Assembly (NCBI GenBank): GCA_900143615.1
Contig: FREU01000001.1
Location: 706,767 to 770,766 of the forward strand
DNA: 64,000 bases
Origin: Rhodobacteraceae bacterium Alg231-30
Lineage (GTDB): Bacteria > Pseudomonadota > Alphaproteobacteria > Rhodobacterales > Rhodobacteraceae
Reading direction: 5' to 3'
A program made the position numbers and the translations under genes. The notes under the pieces are model-generated. The model did no database searches. It was given only the letters and a program-made list of their open reading frames with translations, and was not told the origin of the DNA. Each line of letters opens with the position of its first letter. Within the stretch, counting starts at the first letter, position 1. Shown in pieces: positions 1-8,987 of this stretch.

Positions 1-76
1 CGAAAGTGCGCTGTTTCAGAAATTGCCCAGATTTGAATTCGACCAAGTTTGTTCATTTGTGTGAGGAGATGCGCTG

Positions 77-532
77 ATGGCTATTCGTCAAAAATCAGTC
101 ATTCAAGTAAAAATGAGCGGAAGCGCTGACAGTCATTCACATTGTGTTGTGGCCACACGAGATCTGACTTTGACAATTGACGAGCCAGTGGAACGGGGCG
201 GAACCAATCTGGGATTTTCGCCGACTGAGACCGCTTTTGCTGCTCTGGTAGGGTGTACCAATACCATTGGTCACAAATGTGCGGCCAAGCTGGGCATCGA
301 CATTGGCAATCTGAGTTTTGACATGACGATTGACTTTGATCGCCGAGGTGTTTTGTTGATGGAAGAGGTCGAGGTGCCGTTTAAAGCGATCCGGCTTCAA
401 GTCACATCAGATGGGCCGGCGACGCAATCGCAACTTGTGGAGGTTGCGGCCGAGACCGAAAAATACTGTGCTGTATCAAAGCTATACAAAAACGCAGGCA
501 CAGACGTGGAGGTTCACTGGGGTTTGAAGTGA
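77..532 (+). CDS. OsmC family protein
   Basis: 151 aa. OsmC/Ohr proteins are small cytoplasmic thiol peroxidases that reduce organic hydroperoxides with two cysteines. Both are visible here: C60 in the family-typical stretch ALVGCTNTIGHK and C131 in EKYCAVSKLYKNAG. Full length for the family. The start at 77 has a GAGGAG-type ribosome binding site about 9 bases upstream. It sits about 30 bp ahead of a TRAP transporter operon and probably shares its transcript. OsmC-like proteins are often found beside catabolic operons, but the true substrate here is not deducible. Confidence 0.9.
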   Translation: MAIRQKSVIQVKMSGSADSHSHCVVATRDLTLTIDEPVERGGTNLGFSPTETAFAALVGCTNTIGHKCAAKLGIDIGNLSFDMTIDFDRRGVLLMEEVEVPFKAIRLQVTSDGPATQSQLVEVAAETEKYCAVSKLYKNAGTDVEVHWGLK

Positions 533-562
533 GCTTTGAATTTAGCATCTAGGGAGGAGAAG

Positions 563-1636
563 ATGACTATGTTTAATAAAGGACTAGCGCTTGCGGCGCT
601 GATGGCTGGGGTTGCTGCGGCACCGGCTTTTGCAACGGAAACCATCAAGGCAGTTGTGATTGACGGCTATCCGGCGCGCGCGCTTTGGGTGAAGGAATTC
701 ACAAATTTCTTTATTCCTGAAGTTGATAAGAAGTTGGCGGAAACCGGCAACTACGCAATGGACTGGCAAGAGAGCTATGGCGGTGCCATCGTTAAACCAA
801 AGGGTGTCCTGGAGGGCGTCAAGTTGGGCTTGGGCGATATCGGTATCGTCACCACAATTTTCCACAGCTCGAAACTGCCAAGTCAGGCGATTTCTGCGGT
901 AACGCCGTTTGTAGCAACCGATGCTGTGGCCGTGGCCAAGGCCGTGGATGAAATCGCCAAAGAATTCCCGACCATGCAGGACGAATTTGCTGCACAGAAC
1001 CAGGTTTATTTGGCGACCGGCGTTGTGCTGGATACCTATCAGGTGTTCTCGAAAGACCCGATCACATCGATCAAGGACATTGAAGGCGCCAAAGTGGCGG
1101 GTGCGGGTATGAACCTGCGCTATCTGGAAGGCATTGACGGCGCGGCTGGTGTGCGTGGTGGTCTAACCGATTTCTACAACATGCTCGATACCGGACTGGT
1201 GGACAAAGCCATGCTGTGGCCAGAAGCGGCTAAGACCTTCAAGATCGCCGAAGTTGCTCCGCATATGTATGCGGCGGATCTGGGCGCGGTGAACTCTAAG
1301 ACAGTGACTGTGAATGCTGACTATTGGGCCAGCCTGCCGGGCGAAGTTCAGGAAGCGCTGCAGGAAGTGGCTGTCATGTACCGCGATCACATCGCTGGAC
1401 TGGCGATGGGGCGTGCGGCTGAAAGCCGTGAAGCCTATGTGGCCGCAGGTGGCACTATCACCGAAGCCAGCGCAGAAGATCGCGCAGCTTGGGCAGCTGC
1501 GATGCCAAACATCGCTGCGGAATGGGTCAAGACTCTGAACGACAAAGGCGCGCCAGGTACAGAAATGCTGGAAGCCTACTTGGGCAAGCTGGAAGCGGCC
1601 GGATACACCGGTGTTCGTGACTGGACTGCCGAATAA
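563..1636 (+). CDS. TRAP transporter solute-binding protein (TAXI/DctP-like)
   Basis: 357 aa from ATG 563. The frame is open back to a TTG at 536, but AGGGAGGAG at 551-559 and a clean signal peptide (NKGLALAALMAGVAAAPAFA, cleavage before TETIKAV) favour 563, or ATG 569. It is a periplasmic substrate-binding subunit; the two-lobe TRAP fold is suggested by the segments DIGIVTTIFHSSKLPSQ and YNMLDTGLVDKAMLW. Genes for both membrane subunits follow directly. The neighbouring ring-cleavage dioxygenase suggests an aromatic carboxylate or related organic acid as substrate, which is inference. A perfect 11-bp stem follows the gene. Confidence 0.88.
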   Translation: MTMFNKGLALAALMAGVAAAPAFATETIKAVVIDGYPARALWVKEFTNFFIPEVDKKLAETGNYAMDWQESYGGAIVKPKGVLEGVKLGLGDIGIVTTIFHSSKLPSQAISAVTPFVATDAVAVAKAVDEIAKEFPTMQDEFAAQNQVYLATGVVLDTYQVFSKDPITSIKDIEGAKVAGAGMNLRYLEGIDGAAGVRGGLTDFYNMLDTGLVDKAMLWPEAAKTFKIAEVAPHMYAADLGAVNSKTVTVNADYWASLPGEVQEALQEVAVMYRDHIAGLAMGRAAESREAYVAAGGTITEASAEDRAAWAAAMPNIAAEWVKTLNDKGAPGTEMLEAYLGKLEAAGYTGVRDWTAE

Positions 1637-1649
1637 TTCACCAACTAGG

Positions 1650-1679
1650 GTCTCCGCACAGTGCAATTTGTGCGGAGAC
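1650..1679 (+). promoter_or_regulatory. Perfect 11-bp hairpin after TRAP binding-protein gene
   Basis: GTCTCCGCACA at 1650-1660 pairs fully with TGTGCGGAGAC at 1669-1679 around an 8-base loop. No T-run follows, so it is unlikely to be a simple terminator. It lies between the binding-protein and permease genes, a position where such stems commonly protect the upstream mRNA or attenuate read-through so that the binding protein is made in excess. Confidence 0.75.
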
Positions 1680-1703
1680 AACAGATAGAGAAAGGGCCAT
1701 AAC

Positions 1704-2279
1704 GTGTTCCTGACGACTTTACGGAAAGCGGTTTTGGCCCTTTCACAACTTGGCAACGGGGTGGCGATTGGCGCCAATGCGATTGGCACACTTGTCGTGC
1801 TCGGCCTCGTGCTGGTGGTTAACTTTGATGTGGTGGCCCGCGGCGTGTTCAACGCGCCATTTTTAGGCGCCGTCGAAGTTGTACAATTCTCCATGGTTTT
1901 GATCGTATTTTTGCAGTTGCCCGACGTGGTGCGTGTCAGCCGCTTGACCCGATCGGACGGCTTTTTGGTGGTGATCGGCACACGGTATCCACGTTTTGCA
2001 GCAGGTCTGCGCCACGTGATTGATACGATCTCGGCAATCTTTATGGCGCTGGTTGCGGTGGCAATCTGGCCCGAGTTTGTTGAGATGTGGCACACCAAAG
2101 ACTATTTCGGCGTGCCGGGCGTATTTACCGCCCCTTGGTGGCCGATCAAGCTGGTGATCTTTGCCAGCACCGCGCTGTGCACCGCGTTGTTTGTCCTCAA
2201 AGTGCTCAGCCCCGCGCCCAAACCCGAATTGGTGCGCACTCCAGAACATGACAATACAGATAAGAAAGACACCGCATGA
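1704..2279 (+). CDS. TRAP transporter small permease (DctQ family)
   Basis: 191 aa, GTG start at 1704. Four hydrophobic segments are visible (about residues 20-45, 55-75, 95-120 and 145-170), the usual DctQ topology. The small membrane subunit works with the large permease and the periplasmic binding protein to bring in an organic acid using the sodium or proton gradient. Its stop codon overlaps the start of the large permease (ATGA at 2276-2279), so the two are translationally coupled. Confidence 0.9.
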   Translation: MFLTTLRKAVLALSQLGNGVAIGANAIGTLVVLGLVLVVNFDVVARGVFNAPFLGAVEVVQFSMVLIVFLQLPDVVRVSRLTRSDGFLVVIGTRYPRFAAGLRHVIDTISAIFMALVAVAIWPEFVEMWHTKDYFGVPGVFTAPWWPIKLVIFASTALCTALFVLKVLSPAPKPELVRTPEHDNTDKKDTA

Positions 2280-3583
2280 GCCCGCTTGAACTTGGTATGG
2301 CCTCTGTTGGGGCCATCGTCGTCCTGATCTATCTGGGCGTCTACATTCCGATCGCCCTGGGCATGGTCAGTTTCGTGTCGATCTGGCTGATGCGTGACAA
2401 TTTTGATCTGTCGATGAACCTGCTCAAAGTGGCGGTCAGCGACAGTGTGATGGAATACACTTTTGCCACGGTACCACTGTTTACCTTTATGGGGCTGGTG
2501 GTAAGTAAGGCGGGGTTAGGCCGCGACGTTTATGACGTGATGAGCTCGGGCTTCCGGCAAGTCAAAGGGGGCATCGGCATGGCCACTGTGGGCGCCAATG
2601 CGGTGTTTGCGGCAGTGACCGGCAGCTCGATTGCCTCGGCCTCGGTGTTTTCCAAAGTCTCTGTGCCGCAGATGCTGCGCTATGACTATAACCCGCGATT
2701 TGCAGTGGGCGTGGTTGCCGGTTCGTCCGTTTTGGGCATGATTATTCCACCGTCCGCGATGTTGATCATCTACTCATTCGTGGCTGAGCAATCAGTCGGC
2801 GAGATGTTCCTTGCCGGTGTTGTCCCGGGCTTGATGCTGGCTGCTGCCTATATTGGTGCGATCTGGGTTATGGGGCGGTTTTTCCCCAAGTTTGTCGGTG
2901 GACGTTCCGCGGATGAATATGAGCTGATGCCTTGGAAGACCATCGCCTCCAAAACCCTGCCCACGCTGAGTTTGATCGTAGTGGTTCTGGGCGGGATCTA
3001 CACCGGCTGGCTGACCCCAGTGGAAGCGGGCGCGACAGGGGCGTTGGTGGCTCTGGGCATCGCCTTGGCGCGCCGTCAGATCACCCTGAAGGGATTTTGG
3101 GAAGCACTGCTTGAGACCGGCCATATCACCGCCTCGATCCTGTTTCTGATCACCGCTGCCTCGATCTACTCGCGGATGCTGGGCCTTGCGGGCTTGCCCA
3201 ACCAGCTGGGCGATATTCTGGCGGACAGTCAGGCCAGCTTTTTCATGATTATGTTCCTGTATGTCCTCCTGATGCTGTTTTTGGGCACGCTTCTGGACAC
3301 GGCGTCGATCATCCTGATCGTTGTGCCCCTGTTCTTGCCACTGGTTGAACCGATGGGCCTGAGCCTTGTGTGGTTTGGCATCATCACAGTGGTGGGGGCC
3401 GAGATCGGCTTGCTGACACCGCCATTAGGCATCAGTTGTTTCGTGATCAAAGCCACGCTCAATGATGACCGCATCTCGCTAAAGGACGTTTTCTTGGGCG
3501 CGCTGCCTTTCGCCGGTGTGATGCTCATCGTGCTGATCCTGCTGATCCGGTTCCCCGGCCTCAGCCTTGCTATTTTGAACTAG
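2276..3583 (+). CDS. TRAP transporter large permease (DctM family)
   Basis: 435 aa, a typical DctM length, with about 12 membrane segments. Family-like stretches include GSSIASASVFSKVSVPQM, VVAGSSVLGMIIPPSAMLII and ELGLLTPPLG-like EIGLLTPPLGISCFVIK near the C-terminus. It forms the transport channel of the tripartite transporter. It overlaps the small permease by 4 bp and is followed after 10 bp by the dioxygenase, so binding protein, permeases and enzyme probably form one operon. Confidence 0.93.
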   Translation: MSPLELGMASVGAIVVLIYLGVYIPIALGMVSFVSIWLMRDNFDLSMNLLKVAVSDSVMEYTFATVPLFTFMGLVVSKAGLGRDVYDVMSSGFRQVKGGIGMATVGANAVFAAVTGSSIASASVFSKVSVPQMLRYDYNPRFAVGVVAGSSVLGMIIPPSAMLIIYSFVAEQSVGEMFLAGVVPGLMLAAAYIGAIWVMGRFFPKFVGGRSADEYELMPWKTIASKTLPTLSLIVVVLGGIYTGWLTPVEAGATGALVALGIALARRQITLKGFWEALLETGHITASILFLITAASIYSRMLGLAGLPNQLGDILADSQASFFMIMFLYVLLMLFLGTLLDTASIILIVVPLFLPLVEPMGLSLVWFGIITVVGAEIGLLTPPLGISCFVIKATLNDDRISLKDVFLGALPFAGVMLIVLILLIRFPGLSLAILN

Positions 3584-3593
3584 GAGACCCGTC

Positions 3594-4460
3594 ATGCGCA
3601 ATGTGACCAAAGACAATATCACCGATGTCTTCACCGCCTATCTGGGCGATGACACAGATCCGCGGGTGCGTGAAGTTCTGGGCGCCTTGGCGCGCCACAT
3701 CCACGACTTTGCCCGTGAAGTGAACCTGACCCACGAAGAGTGGCAGGTAGGTATCGAGTTCTTGACCCGCGCTGGAGAAATCACCACTCCGGAGCGACAG
3801 GAGTTTGTGCTGCTCTCAGATGTGATGGGGCTGAGCTCGTTGGTGGATATGCTGCACTCAAAACCCGAGGCGACATCTTCGTCGGTCTTGGGGCCGTTCC
3901 ATGTGTCAAACCCACCGCCTCTGGCCATCGGGGGCGATATGAAGCGCGACTTTGAGGGCGAAGTCTTGCTGGTAGAAGGCGTGGTGCGTGACAGCGATGG
4001 TGCACCGATCCCGCACGCGGAGATTGACATTTGGCAGACCGCGCCCAACGGGCTTTACTCAAGTCAGGATGAAGAGCAGGACATCCATTCGTTCCACGGG
4101 CTGATGACGACGGATGAAAACGGGCGATATGCTTTCACCACGGTGCGTCCGGTGAGTTACACGGTGCCCTCTGACGGCCCCGTTGGCGACATCCTAAATG
4201 CCGCTGGCCGTCATCCTTGGCGCCCGTCGCACCTTCACTACATCGTCTCGGCTGAAGGGTATCGCAATCTGGTGACTGAAGTCTTCCCAGATGATGATCC
4301 GTATTTGGATCAAGACACTGTGTTTGGTGTGCGCGACGATTTGGTTATGACATATGTGCCCCAAGCTGCAGGCACATTCCCCGAGGGTTTTGAGATCTCG
4401 GGTTCGGTCGATGATGCCTATTCAAAGGTCAGCTTCGATCTGATCCTCGCCAAAGGCTAG
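3594..4460 (+). CDS. Intradiol ring-cleavage dioxygenase (hydroxyquinol/catechol 1,2-dioxygenase type)
   Basis: 288 aa. The N-terminal helical dimerisation domain (about residues 1-95) is followed by the Fe(III) dioxygenase beta-sandwich. The expected iron ligands are visible: Y155 in APNGLY, Y189 in RPVSYTVPSDGP, and H213 and H215 in RPSHLHY. The enzyme would open an aromatic diol or triol between its hydroxyls. Length and the RPSHLHY/SYTVPSDGPVG motifs fit hydroxyquinol 1,2-dioxygenases best, but catechol or chlorocatechol cannot be excluded. It is last in the TRAP operon and convergent with a GntR regulator. No maleylacetate reductase or cycloisomerase lies in the window. Confidence 0.88.
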   Translation: MRNVTKDNITDVFTAYLGDDTDPRVREVLGALARHIHDFAREVNLTHEEWQVGIEFLTRAGEITTPERQEFVLLSDVMGLSSLVDMLHSKPEATSSSVLGPFHVSNPPPLAIGGDMKRDFEGEVLLVEGVVRDSDGAPIPHAEIDIWQTAPNGLYSSQDEEQDIHSFHGLMTTDENGRYAFTTVRPVSYTVPSDGPVGDILNAAGRHPWRPSHLHYIVSAEGYRNLVTEVFPDDDPYLDQDTVFGVRDDLVMTYVPQAAGTFPEGFEISGSVDDAYSKVSFDLILAKG

Positions 4461-4462
4461 GA

Positions 4463-5161
4463 TCAGCGCCGCGCGCGGCCTTCATCGTCAAGCAGGTCTT
4501 TGAGAAAATCACCTGTTTGGCGATAGTGACTGATCAGGCGCTCGGTGGCCAAATCGGCGTTTTTCTCAACGACCGCGTCTAGGATTTCAGCATGTTCCTG
4601 AGACACATCGCGGCTGCCATAGCCTAGGGCGCCGCCTGCGATGTAGCGATAGCGGATGTTAAGATCGTAAAGCTGGTTGCAAAACTTCAGCAAGATCGGC
4701 GAGTCACAGTTGGCCAAGAGCGCCATGTGAAAGGCTTTGTGGTGGACTTCAAAGTGTTCGGTATCTGAACCAACCGCGCGTAGCATTCGGTGATGAGCAA
4801 GCACGAGGTCTTCTTCCCAGTCTGCTGAGGCCCGCGCAATGCTTTGGCGCAGCGCCATATCTTCGAGCGCGCAACGAAGTCGCAAAATTTCTTCAAAGTT
4901 CGCTTTGGATGTGGGGGCTGCACGAAATCCACGTTGATCAAACCGCTCGACCAGTTGGTCAGAGGTCAGCAAGCTAAGCGCCTCGCGCACGGGAGACGCG
5001 CCGGTGTCCAAACGCTTGCGTAGGGTTTCGATCTTAAGCTTTTCCGCGGGAGCAAGCTCGCCTGTCAAAATCATTTGGCGCAACTCAAGATAGGCCTGTT
5101 GGGTGGCTGACGCGGGATTTGCGGGGGCTGGCGGGGTCAAAGGCGACTGAGAACGATACAT
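4463..5161 (-). CDS. GntR family transcriptional regulator (FCD domain)
   Basis: 232 aa. N-terminal winged helix at about residues 20-90, with the GntR signature ILTGELAPAEKLKIETL and GASPVREALSLLTSDQLVE; the C-terminal helical FCD ligand-binding domain includes LALEDMALR-like LRCALEDMALRQSI and metal-site histidines in HHRML and HHKAFHMALL. It is convergent with the TRAP/dioxygenase operon, with 2 bp between stop codons, and is the likely regulator of that operon in response to an organic acid. Its binding site was not located. Confidence 0.9.
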   Translation of the reverse strand: MYRSQSPLTPPAPANPASATQQAYLELRQMILTGELAPAEKLKIETLRKRLDTGASPVREALSLLTSDQLVERFDQRGFRAAPTSKANFEEILRLRCALEDMALRQSIARASADWEEDLVLAHHRMLRAVGSDTEHFEVHHKAFHMALLANCDSPILLKFCNQLYDLNIRYRYIAGGALGYGSRDVSQEHAEILDAVVEKNADLATERLISHYRQTGDFLKDLLDDEGRARR

Positions 5162-5234
5162 CGTTTAATCGTATCCGTATTTTTGGCGCTGGCAACGCAT
5201 GAGATGGCTTTATGTCAGAGAAATTTCGGAAACG

Positions 5235-6257
5235 CTAGGTTTGGGCGGGGCCGCAGCTTTCGCGCACAACCAAGTCTCCGTGCAGCAACTCTGCGTCGGT
5301 TGCAGTGGGCGTGGCTTCCAGTCTGTCCAGCAACCGATCCATTGCGCGTTCCCCGATTTGACTGCGCGGTTGGCGAATTGTGGTCAAGGCCGGAGTGATA
5401 TTGGAGGCAAAAGGAATGTCATCAAAGCCAATGACCGAGAAATCCTGCGGCACGCGATACCCGCGAAGACGTAGGGCCGCAATGACGCCAATGGCGGTAT
5501 TGTCGTTAAAGCAGAAAAACGCCGTTGGAAGTGTGTCTTTAATAAAGAGCCGCTCGACGGCAGCGCGGCCACTCTCTGAGCTGCCATCTCCTTCAAGCCG
5601 CCAATCTTGGAGTGGTGCAGCGCATTCCGCGAGGCCGTTCAAATAACCTTGGTGGCGTAGGTCAGAGAGAACATCGCCGGGGCCGCCGGAGATGTAAGCG
5701 ATGCGGCGGTGCCCCAGTGAGACAAGGTATTCGGTGGCCATTTTTGAAGCGGCCACATCATCCACGCCCACATAGGGCAGGGTGGTGGCCTCGACGGGTC
5801 GCCCAACTGTGACGGTTGCGGGCAGGGAATTGGGCGAGCCGGGCTGCCCTGCGACAGGGACGTGGCCAGTTAACAGGATCAAACCGTCTGCCATGCCGGT
5901 GGAGAGGAAGCGCATATAGGTTTCCTCAAGGGGGATGGCGCCGTCGGTATTTCCAATCAACACGCCATAGCCCCGAGCGTTGGCGACTTTTTCAAGGCCA
6001 ATCAATATGCCTGGAAAATTGGGGTCGGCAATTGATGGGGCGAGCACGAGCACCATCTTTGAGCGCCGCATGCGCAGGTTCTGCGCCATGGCATTTGCGG
6101 TGTAGCCCGTACGCGCGATCGCAGTTGTGACTTTCTTACGGGTGCTCTCGGCGACCTTTTCGGGGTTGCGAATCGCGCGGCTGACCGTGGCGATTGAGAC
6201 GCCTGCAAGCTTGGCGACGTCTTCGATTGTAGCAGGTTTTTTGCTGGGTTCGCTCAC
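5235..6257 (-). CDS. LacI family transcriptional regulator of the sugar ABC operon
   Basis: 340 aa from GTG 6257. The open frame extends to ATG 6353, but that start lies inside an operator-like repeat, lacks a ribosome binding site and would add an unusual 32-residue leader. From GTG 6257 the protein begins MSEPSKKPATIEDVAKLAG, the expected LacI helix-turn-helix start (VSIATVSRAIRNPEKVAEST), followed by a periplasmic-binding-protein-like effector domain (DDVAASKMATEYLVSLGHRR, VIGFDDIPFA). It is divergent from a ribose-type ABC transporter and probably represses it until the sugar or a derivative binds. Confidence 0.9.
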   Translation of the reverse strand: MSEPSKKPATIEDVAKLAGVSIATVSRAIRNPEKVAESTRKKVTTAIARTGYTANAMAQNLRMRRSKMVLVLAPSIADPNFPGILIGLEKVANARGYGVLIGNTDGAIPLEETYMRFLSTGMADGLILLTGHVPVAGQPGSPNSLPATVTVGRPVEATTLPYVGVDDVAASKMATEYLVSLGHRRIAYISGGPGDVLSDLRHQGYLNGLAECAAPLQDWRLEGDGSSESGRAAVERLFIKDTLPTAFFCFNDNTAIGVIAALRLRGYRVPQDFSVIGFDDIPFASNITPALTTIRQPRSQIGERAMDRLLDRLEATPTATDAELLHGDLVVRESCGPAQT

Positions 6258-6337
6258 GTTGCTCGGGCCTGACAGTGTGTTTGAAAAAGAGAAGCTTTTT
6301 GAAGCTCTTAGTAGGCTTATAGCGGTCAAAGTGATCT

Positions 6338-6353
6338 GTGAAAAGGTTTTCAT
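6338..6353. promoter_or_regulatory. LacI-type operator copy 1
   Basis: GTGAAAAGGTTTTCAT is a 16-bp near-palindrome (TGAAAA-GG-TTTTCA) with the layout of LacI/GalR operators. It is one of three related sites between the divergent regulator and ABC transporter genes. Confidence 0.7.
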
Positions 6354-6359
6354 TGAGTT

Positions 6360-6375
6360 ATGTAAAGGTTTACAT
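6360..6375. promoter_or_regulatory. LacI-type operator copy 2 (best palindrome)
   Basis: ATGTAAAGGTTTACAT is symmetrical in its arms (ATGTAAA / TTTACAT) around GG. It starts 22 bp after copy 1, placing the two on the same DNA face. Strong candidate for the main operator of the sugar ABC operon. Confidence 0.85.
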
Positions 6376-6380
6376 GATTG

Positions 6381-6396
6381 ATGAAAAGGTTTACAT
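6381..6396. promoter_or_regulatory. LacI-type operator copy 3
   Basis: ATGAAAAGGTTTACAT is a hybrid of copies 1 and 2: left arm like copy 1, right arm like copy 2. It starts 21 bp after copy 2, again two helical turns, and lies about 50 bp upstream of the ABC ATPase start. Confidence 0.8.
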
Positions 6397-6447
6397 CGAT
6401 ATTCGGAGGGGCCTTGGCAACGGGGTCAAATAAGGGGAGGAGACGCT

Positions 6448-7968
6448 GTGCCTGATGGCCAGTCCATAAATGCATCCGTGCTAGCGGCAGAAGGTGTGAG
6501 CAAATCATTTGGCTCAGTCCCGGTGCTGTTTTCGATCAGTATGGATATCCGTGCTGGCGAAGTGCACGCGCTGATCGGTGAAAATGGTGCCGGTAAATCG
6601 ACGTTGATGAAAATCTTGTCGGGATTTTTGCAGCCAACATCCGGACATATCAGTCTGGATGGCGCAGAGATTTCATTGCCGCCTAACGGGCAATCCGAAG
6701 CGTTAGGCGTGGTGTTGATTCACCAAGAGCTAAACCTTGCAGAACAGATGACCGTTGAAGAAAACGTCTTTTTGGGGCGCGAGCTGCGCAAAGGGGCGAC
6801 GCTGGATCGTGCCAGAATGCGTGACACTGTTGCGGGATACCTTGAGGATATCGGGTTGGAGATTTCGCCTGACAGTCGGATTTCGGACCTGTCGATTGCG
6901 CAAAAGCAGATGGTTGAAATTGTGAAAGCAATCAGTCGTGATGCGCGGGTCCTGATTATGGATGAGCCGACTGCTGCCTTGACTGAGGCGGAGACAGCCT
7001 TGTTCTTCTCACAGATTGAACGGTTGCGCGACAAAGGTGTTGGAATTGTGTTTGTCAGCCACAAGTTGGCCGAGGTGAGCGCTATTGCGGATCGCGTGAC
7101 TGTGTTGCGTGACGGGCAGTGGATTGCGACCCAAAAGGCGAGCGATCTGCCACCCGATGCGATGGCGCAAATGATGGTCGGGCGGGAGTTGTCCGATCTG
7201 TATCCGCCGCTGAATGAGGTGGATGTGGATGCCGAGAAAGTTTTGCAAGTTCAGGGCTTGGTCGCACCCGCAGTCAAAGGCATCAGTTTCGATTTGAAGC
7301 GGGGCGAAATTCTCGGGTTTTCGGGATTGATCGGCTCGGGACGTACAGCTGTGTTTGAGGCGATTTGCGGCCTTGCGCCAATTGAGGCCGGAACGGTGTC
7401 GGCGTTTGGCCAAGAGGGCGGGTTCCGCTCAGTTGCGGCGGCGCGCGACGCAGGGGTGGTCTACCTGACCAAAGACCGAAAAGAAAAAGGTCTGTTGCTG
7501 GCGCAAAAGATGCGGCCGAATCTGACACTGTTTGCTTTGCCGAAATTCCTGCGGGGCATGCGCATTGACGGTAAGGCCGAAGATGCGGCGCTGGAACGTG
7601 CGATCCGTCGCTTTGACATTCGCGCGCGAGATCCGAACGTGGATGTGGGCGACATGTCCGGCGGAAATCAACAAAAGTTGCTTTTGGCCAAGGTCATGGA
7701 GTGTGACCCCAAAATATTGATCATCGATGAGCCAACGCGCGGTATCGATGTGGGCACCAAACAGCAGATTTACCATTTCATCGCAGCGATTGCCGCCGAA
7801 GGCGTCTCGGTTGTGGTGATCTCATCAGAGATGCCCGAAGTCATCGGGCTGAGCCACCGTGTGGTGGTGATGCGCGAAGGTGAAATTACCGGGATTCTGT
7901 CAGGTGACGAAATTAACGAGAATGAAATCGTGCGCTACGCCGCGGGATTGAAGCGTGGGGAGCACTAG
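6448..7968 (+). CDS. Sugar ABC transporter ATP-binding protein (RbsA/XylG type)
   Basis: 506 aa with two fused nucleotide-binding domains. The first has Walker A GENGAGKST, signature LSIAQKQMVEI and Walker B VLIMDEPTAAL. The second has the degenerate P-loop GLIGSGRTA, signature MSGGNQQKLLLAK and ILIIDEPTRGIDVG, as usual for monosaccharide importers of the CUT2 family. It energises uptake with the permease and binding protein that follow. GTG start at 6448 after AGGGGAGGAGACG. First gene of the operon under the LacI-type operators. Confidence 0.95.
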   Translation: MPDGQSINASVLAAEGVSKSFGSVPVLFSISMDIRAGEVHALIGENGAGKSTLMKILSGFLQPTSGHISLDGAEISLPPNGQSEALGVVLIHQELNLAEQMTVEENVFLGRELRKGATLDRARMRDTVAGYLEDIGLEISPDSRISDLSIAQKQMVEIVKAISRDARVLIMDEPTAALTEAETALFFSQIERLRDKGVGIVFVSHKLAEVSAIADRVTVLRDGQWIATQKASDLPPDAMAQMMVGRELSDLYPPLNEVDVDAEKVLQVQGLVAPAVKGISFDLKRGEILGFSGLIGSGRTAVFEAICGLAPIEAGTVSAFGQEGGFRSVAAARDAGVVYLTKDRKEKGLLLAQKMRPNLTLFALPKFLRGMRIDGKAEDAALERAIRRFDIRARDPNVDVGDMSGGNQQKLLLAKVMECDPKILIIDEPTRGIDVGTKQQIYHFIAAIAAEGVSVVVISSEMPEVIGLSHRVVVMREGEITGILSGDEINENEIVRYAAGLKRGEH

Positions 7969-7970
7969 CA

Positions 7971-8987
7971 ATGACCGAGGCAACCATGACACCAACCAAG
8001 CCAAACCGTTTCGGCGGGTTTGATTTCAAAACCGCCGGACCTGCGATTGCACTGTTGATCCTGTGTGGGATCGGGTTTGCGCTAAACCCTGCCTTTCTGA
8101 GTGAAGGCAATATTTCGAACCTCCTGACGCGATCGGCCTTTATTGGCATCATTGCGGTGGGGGCGACGTTTGTGATCACCGCCGGAGGTATTGACCTGTC
8201 CGTTGGGTCGATGGCGGCAGTGATCGCAGGTGTAATGATTATCGTGATGAACGGGGCAGTGGACACCTTTGGGACAGGTGTCACAACGGTGCTTATTGGC
8301 TGTGGGTGTTCCATCATCCTTGGGATTGGCGCGGGCTGGGTGAATGGAGTTTTGACCACCAAAGGCAAAATCGAAGCCTTTATCGTGACGCTCGGCACCA
8401 TGGGGATTTACCGTAGTCTGGTGACCTATTTCGCAGATGGCGGGACGCTATCACTGAACTATGACATTCGCGGTGTTTATCGCCCCGTATACTATGACAG
8501 CTTTGGTGGTCTGCCGATCCCTGTGTGGGTGTTTATCGTGGTGTCGATCTGCGGCTGGTTGCTGCTCAATCGTACTGCCTTTGGACGCTATTGTACCGCC
8601 ATTGGCTCAAACGAAAGCGTGGCGCAGTATTCGGCTATCAAGGTCGATCGCATCAAGACCATGACTTATGTGATCCAAGGTCTGTGTGTGTCGCTCGCCA
8701 CCATCATCTATGTGCCAAGATTAGGCTCCGCCAGTTCCAGCACAGGGGTTCTGTGGGAGCTTGAAGCAATCGCGGCGGTAATCATTGGCGGCACGGTTCT
8801 AAAAGGTGGATATGGGCGGATCGGGGGTACCATATTGGGGGCGCTGATCCTGACCACGATTGGCAACATTTTGAACTTTACCGACATGATTTCAAACTAT
8901 CTGAACGGCACCATGCAAGGCTTGATCATCATCATCGCCGTGTGGCTGCAGCGCGGTGACTGGGGCCGCAAGACCAAGACCGACTAA
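7971..8987 (+). CDS. Sugar ABC transporter permease (RbsC type)
   Basis: 338 aa with about 8-10 membrane segments. Family motifs include GGIDLSVGSMAAV and GGTVLKGGYGRIGGTILGAL, which contact the ATPase. It begins 3 bp after the ATPase stop. Inner-membrane channel of a CUT2-type sugar importer; the substrate is not determined by the sequence. Confidence 0.94.
   Translation: MTEATMTPTKPNRFGGFDFKTAGPAIALLILCGIGFALNPAFLSEGNISNLLTRSAFIGIIAVGATFVITAGGIDLSVGSMAAVIAGVMIIVMNGAVDTFGTGVTTVLIGCGCSIILGIGAGWVNGVLTTKGKIEAFIVTLGTMGIYRSLVTYFADGGTLSLNYDIRGVYRPVYYDSFGGLPIPVWVFIVVSICGWLLLNRTAFGRYCTAIGSNESVAQYSAIKVDRIKTMTYVIQGLCVSLATIIYVPRLGSASSSTGVLWELEAIAAVIIGGTVLKGGYGRIGGTILGALILTTIGNILNFTDMISNYLNGTMQGLIIIIAVWLQRGDWGRKTKTD

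Noticed and set aside
1163-2098. 311-codon minus-strand frame across the TRAP genes
   Set aside because: Overlaps two well-supported genes and a hairpin; low-complexity Thr-rich translation.
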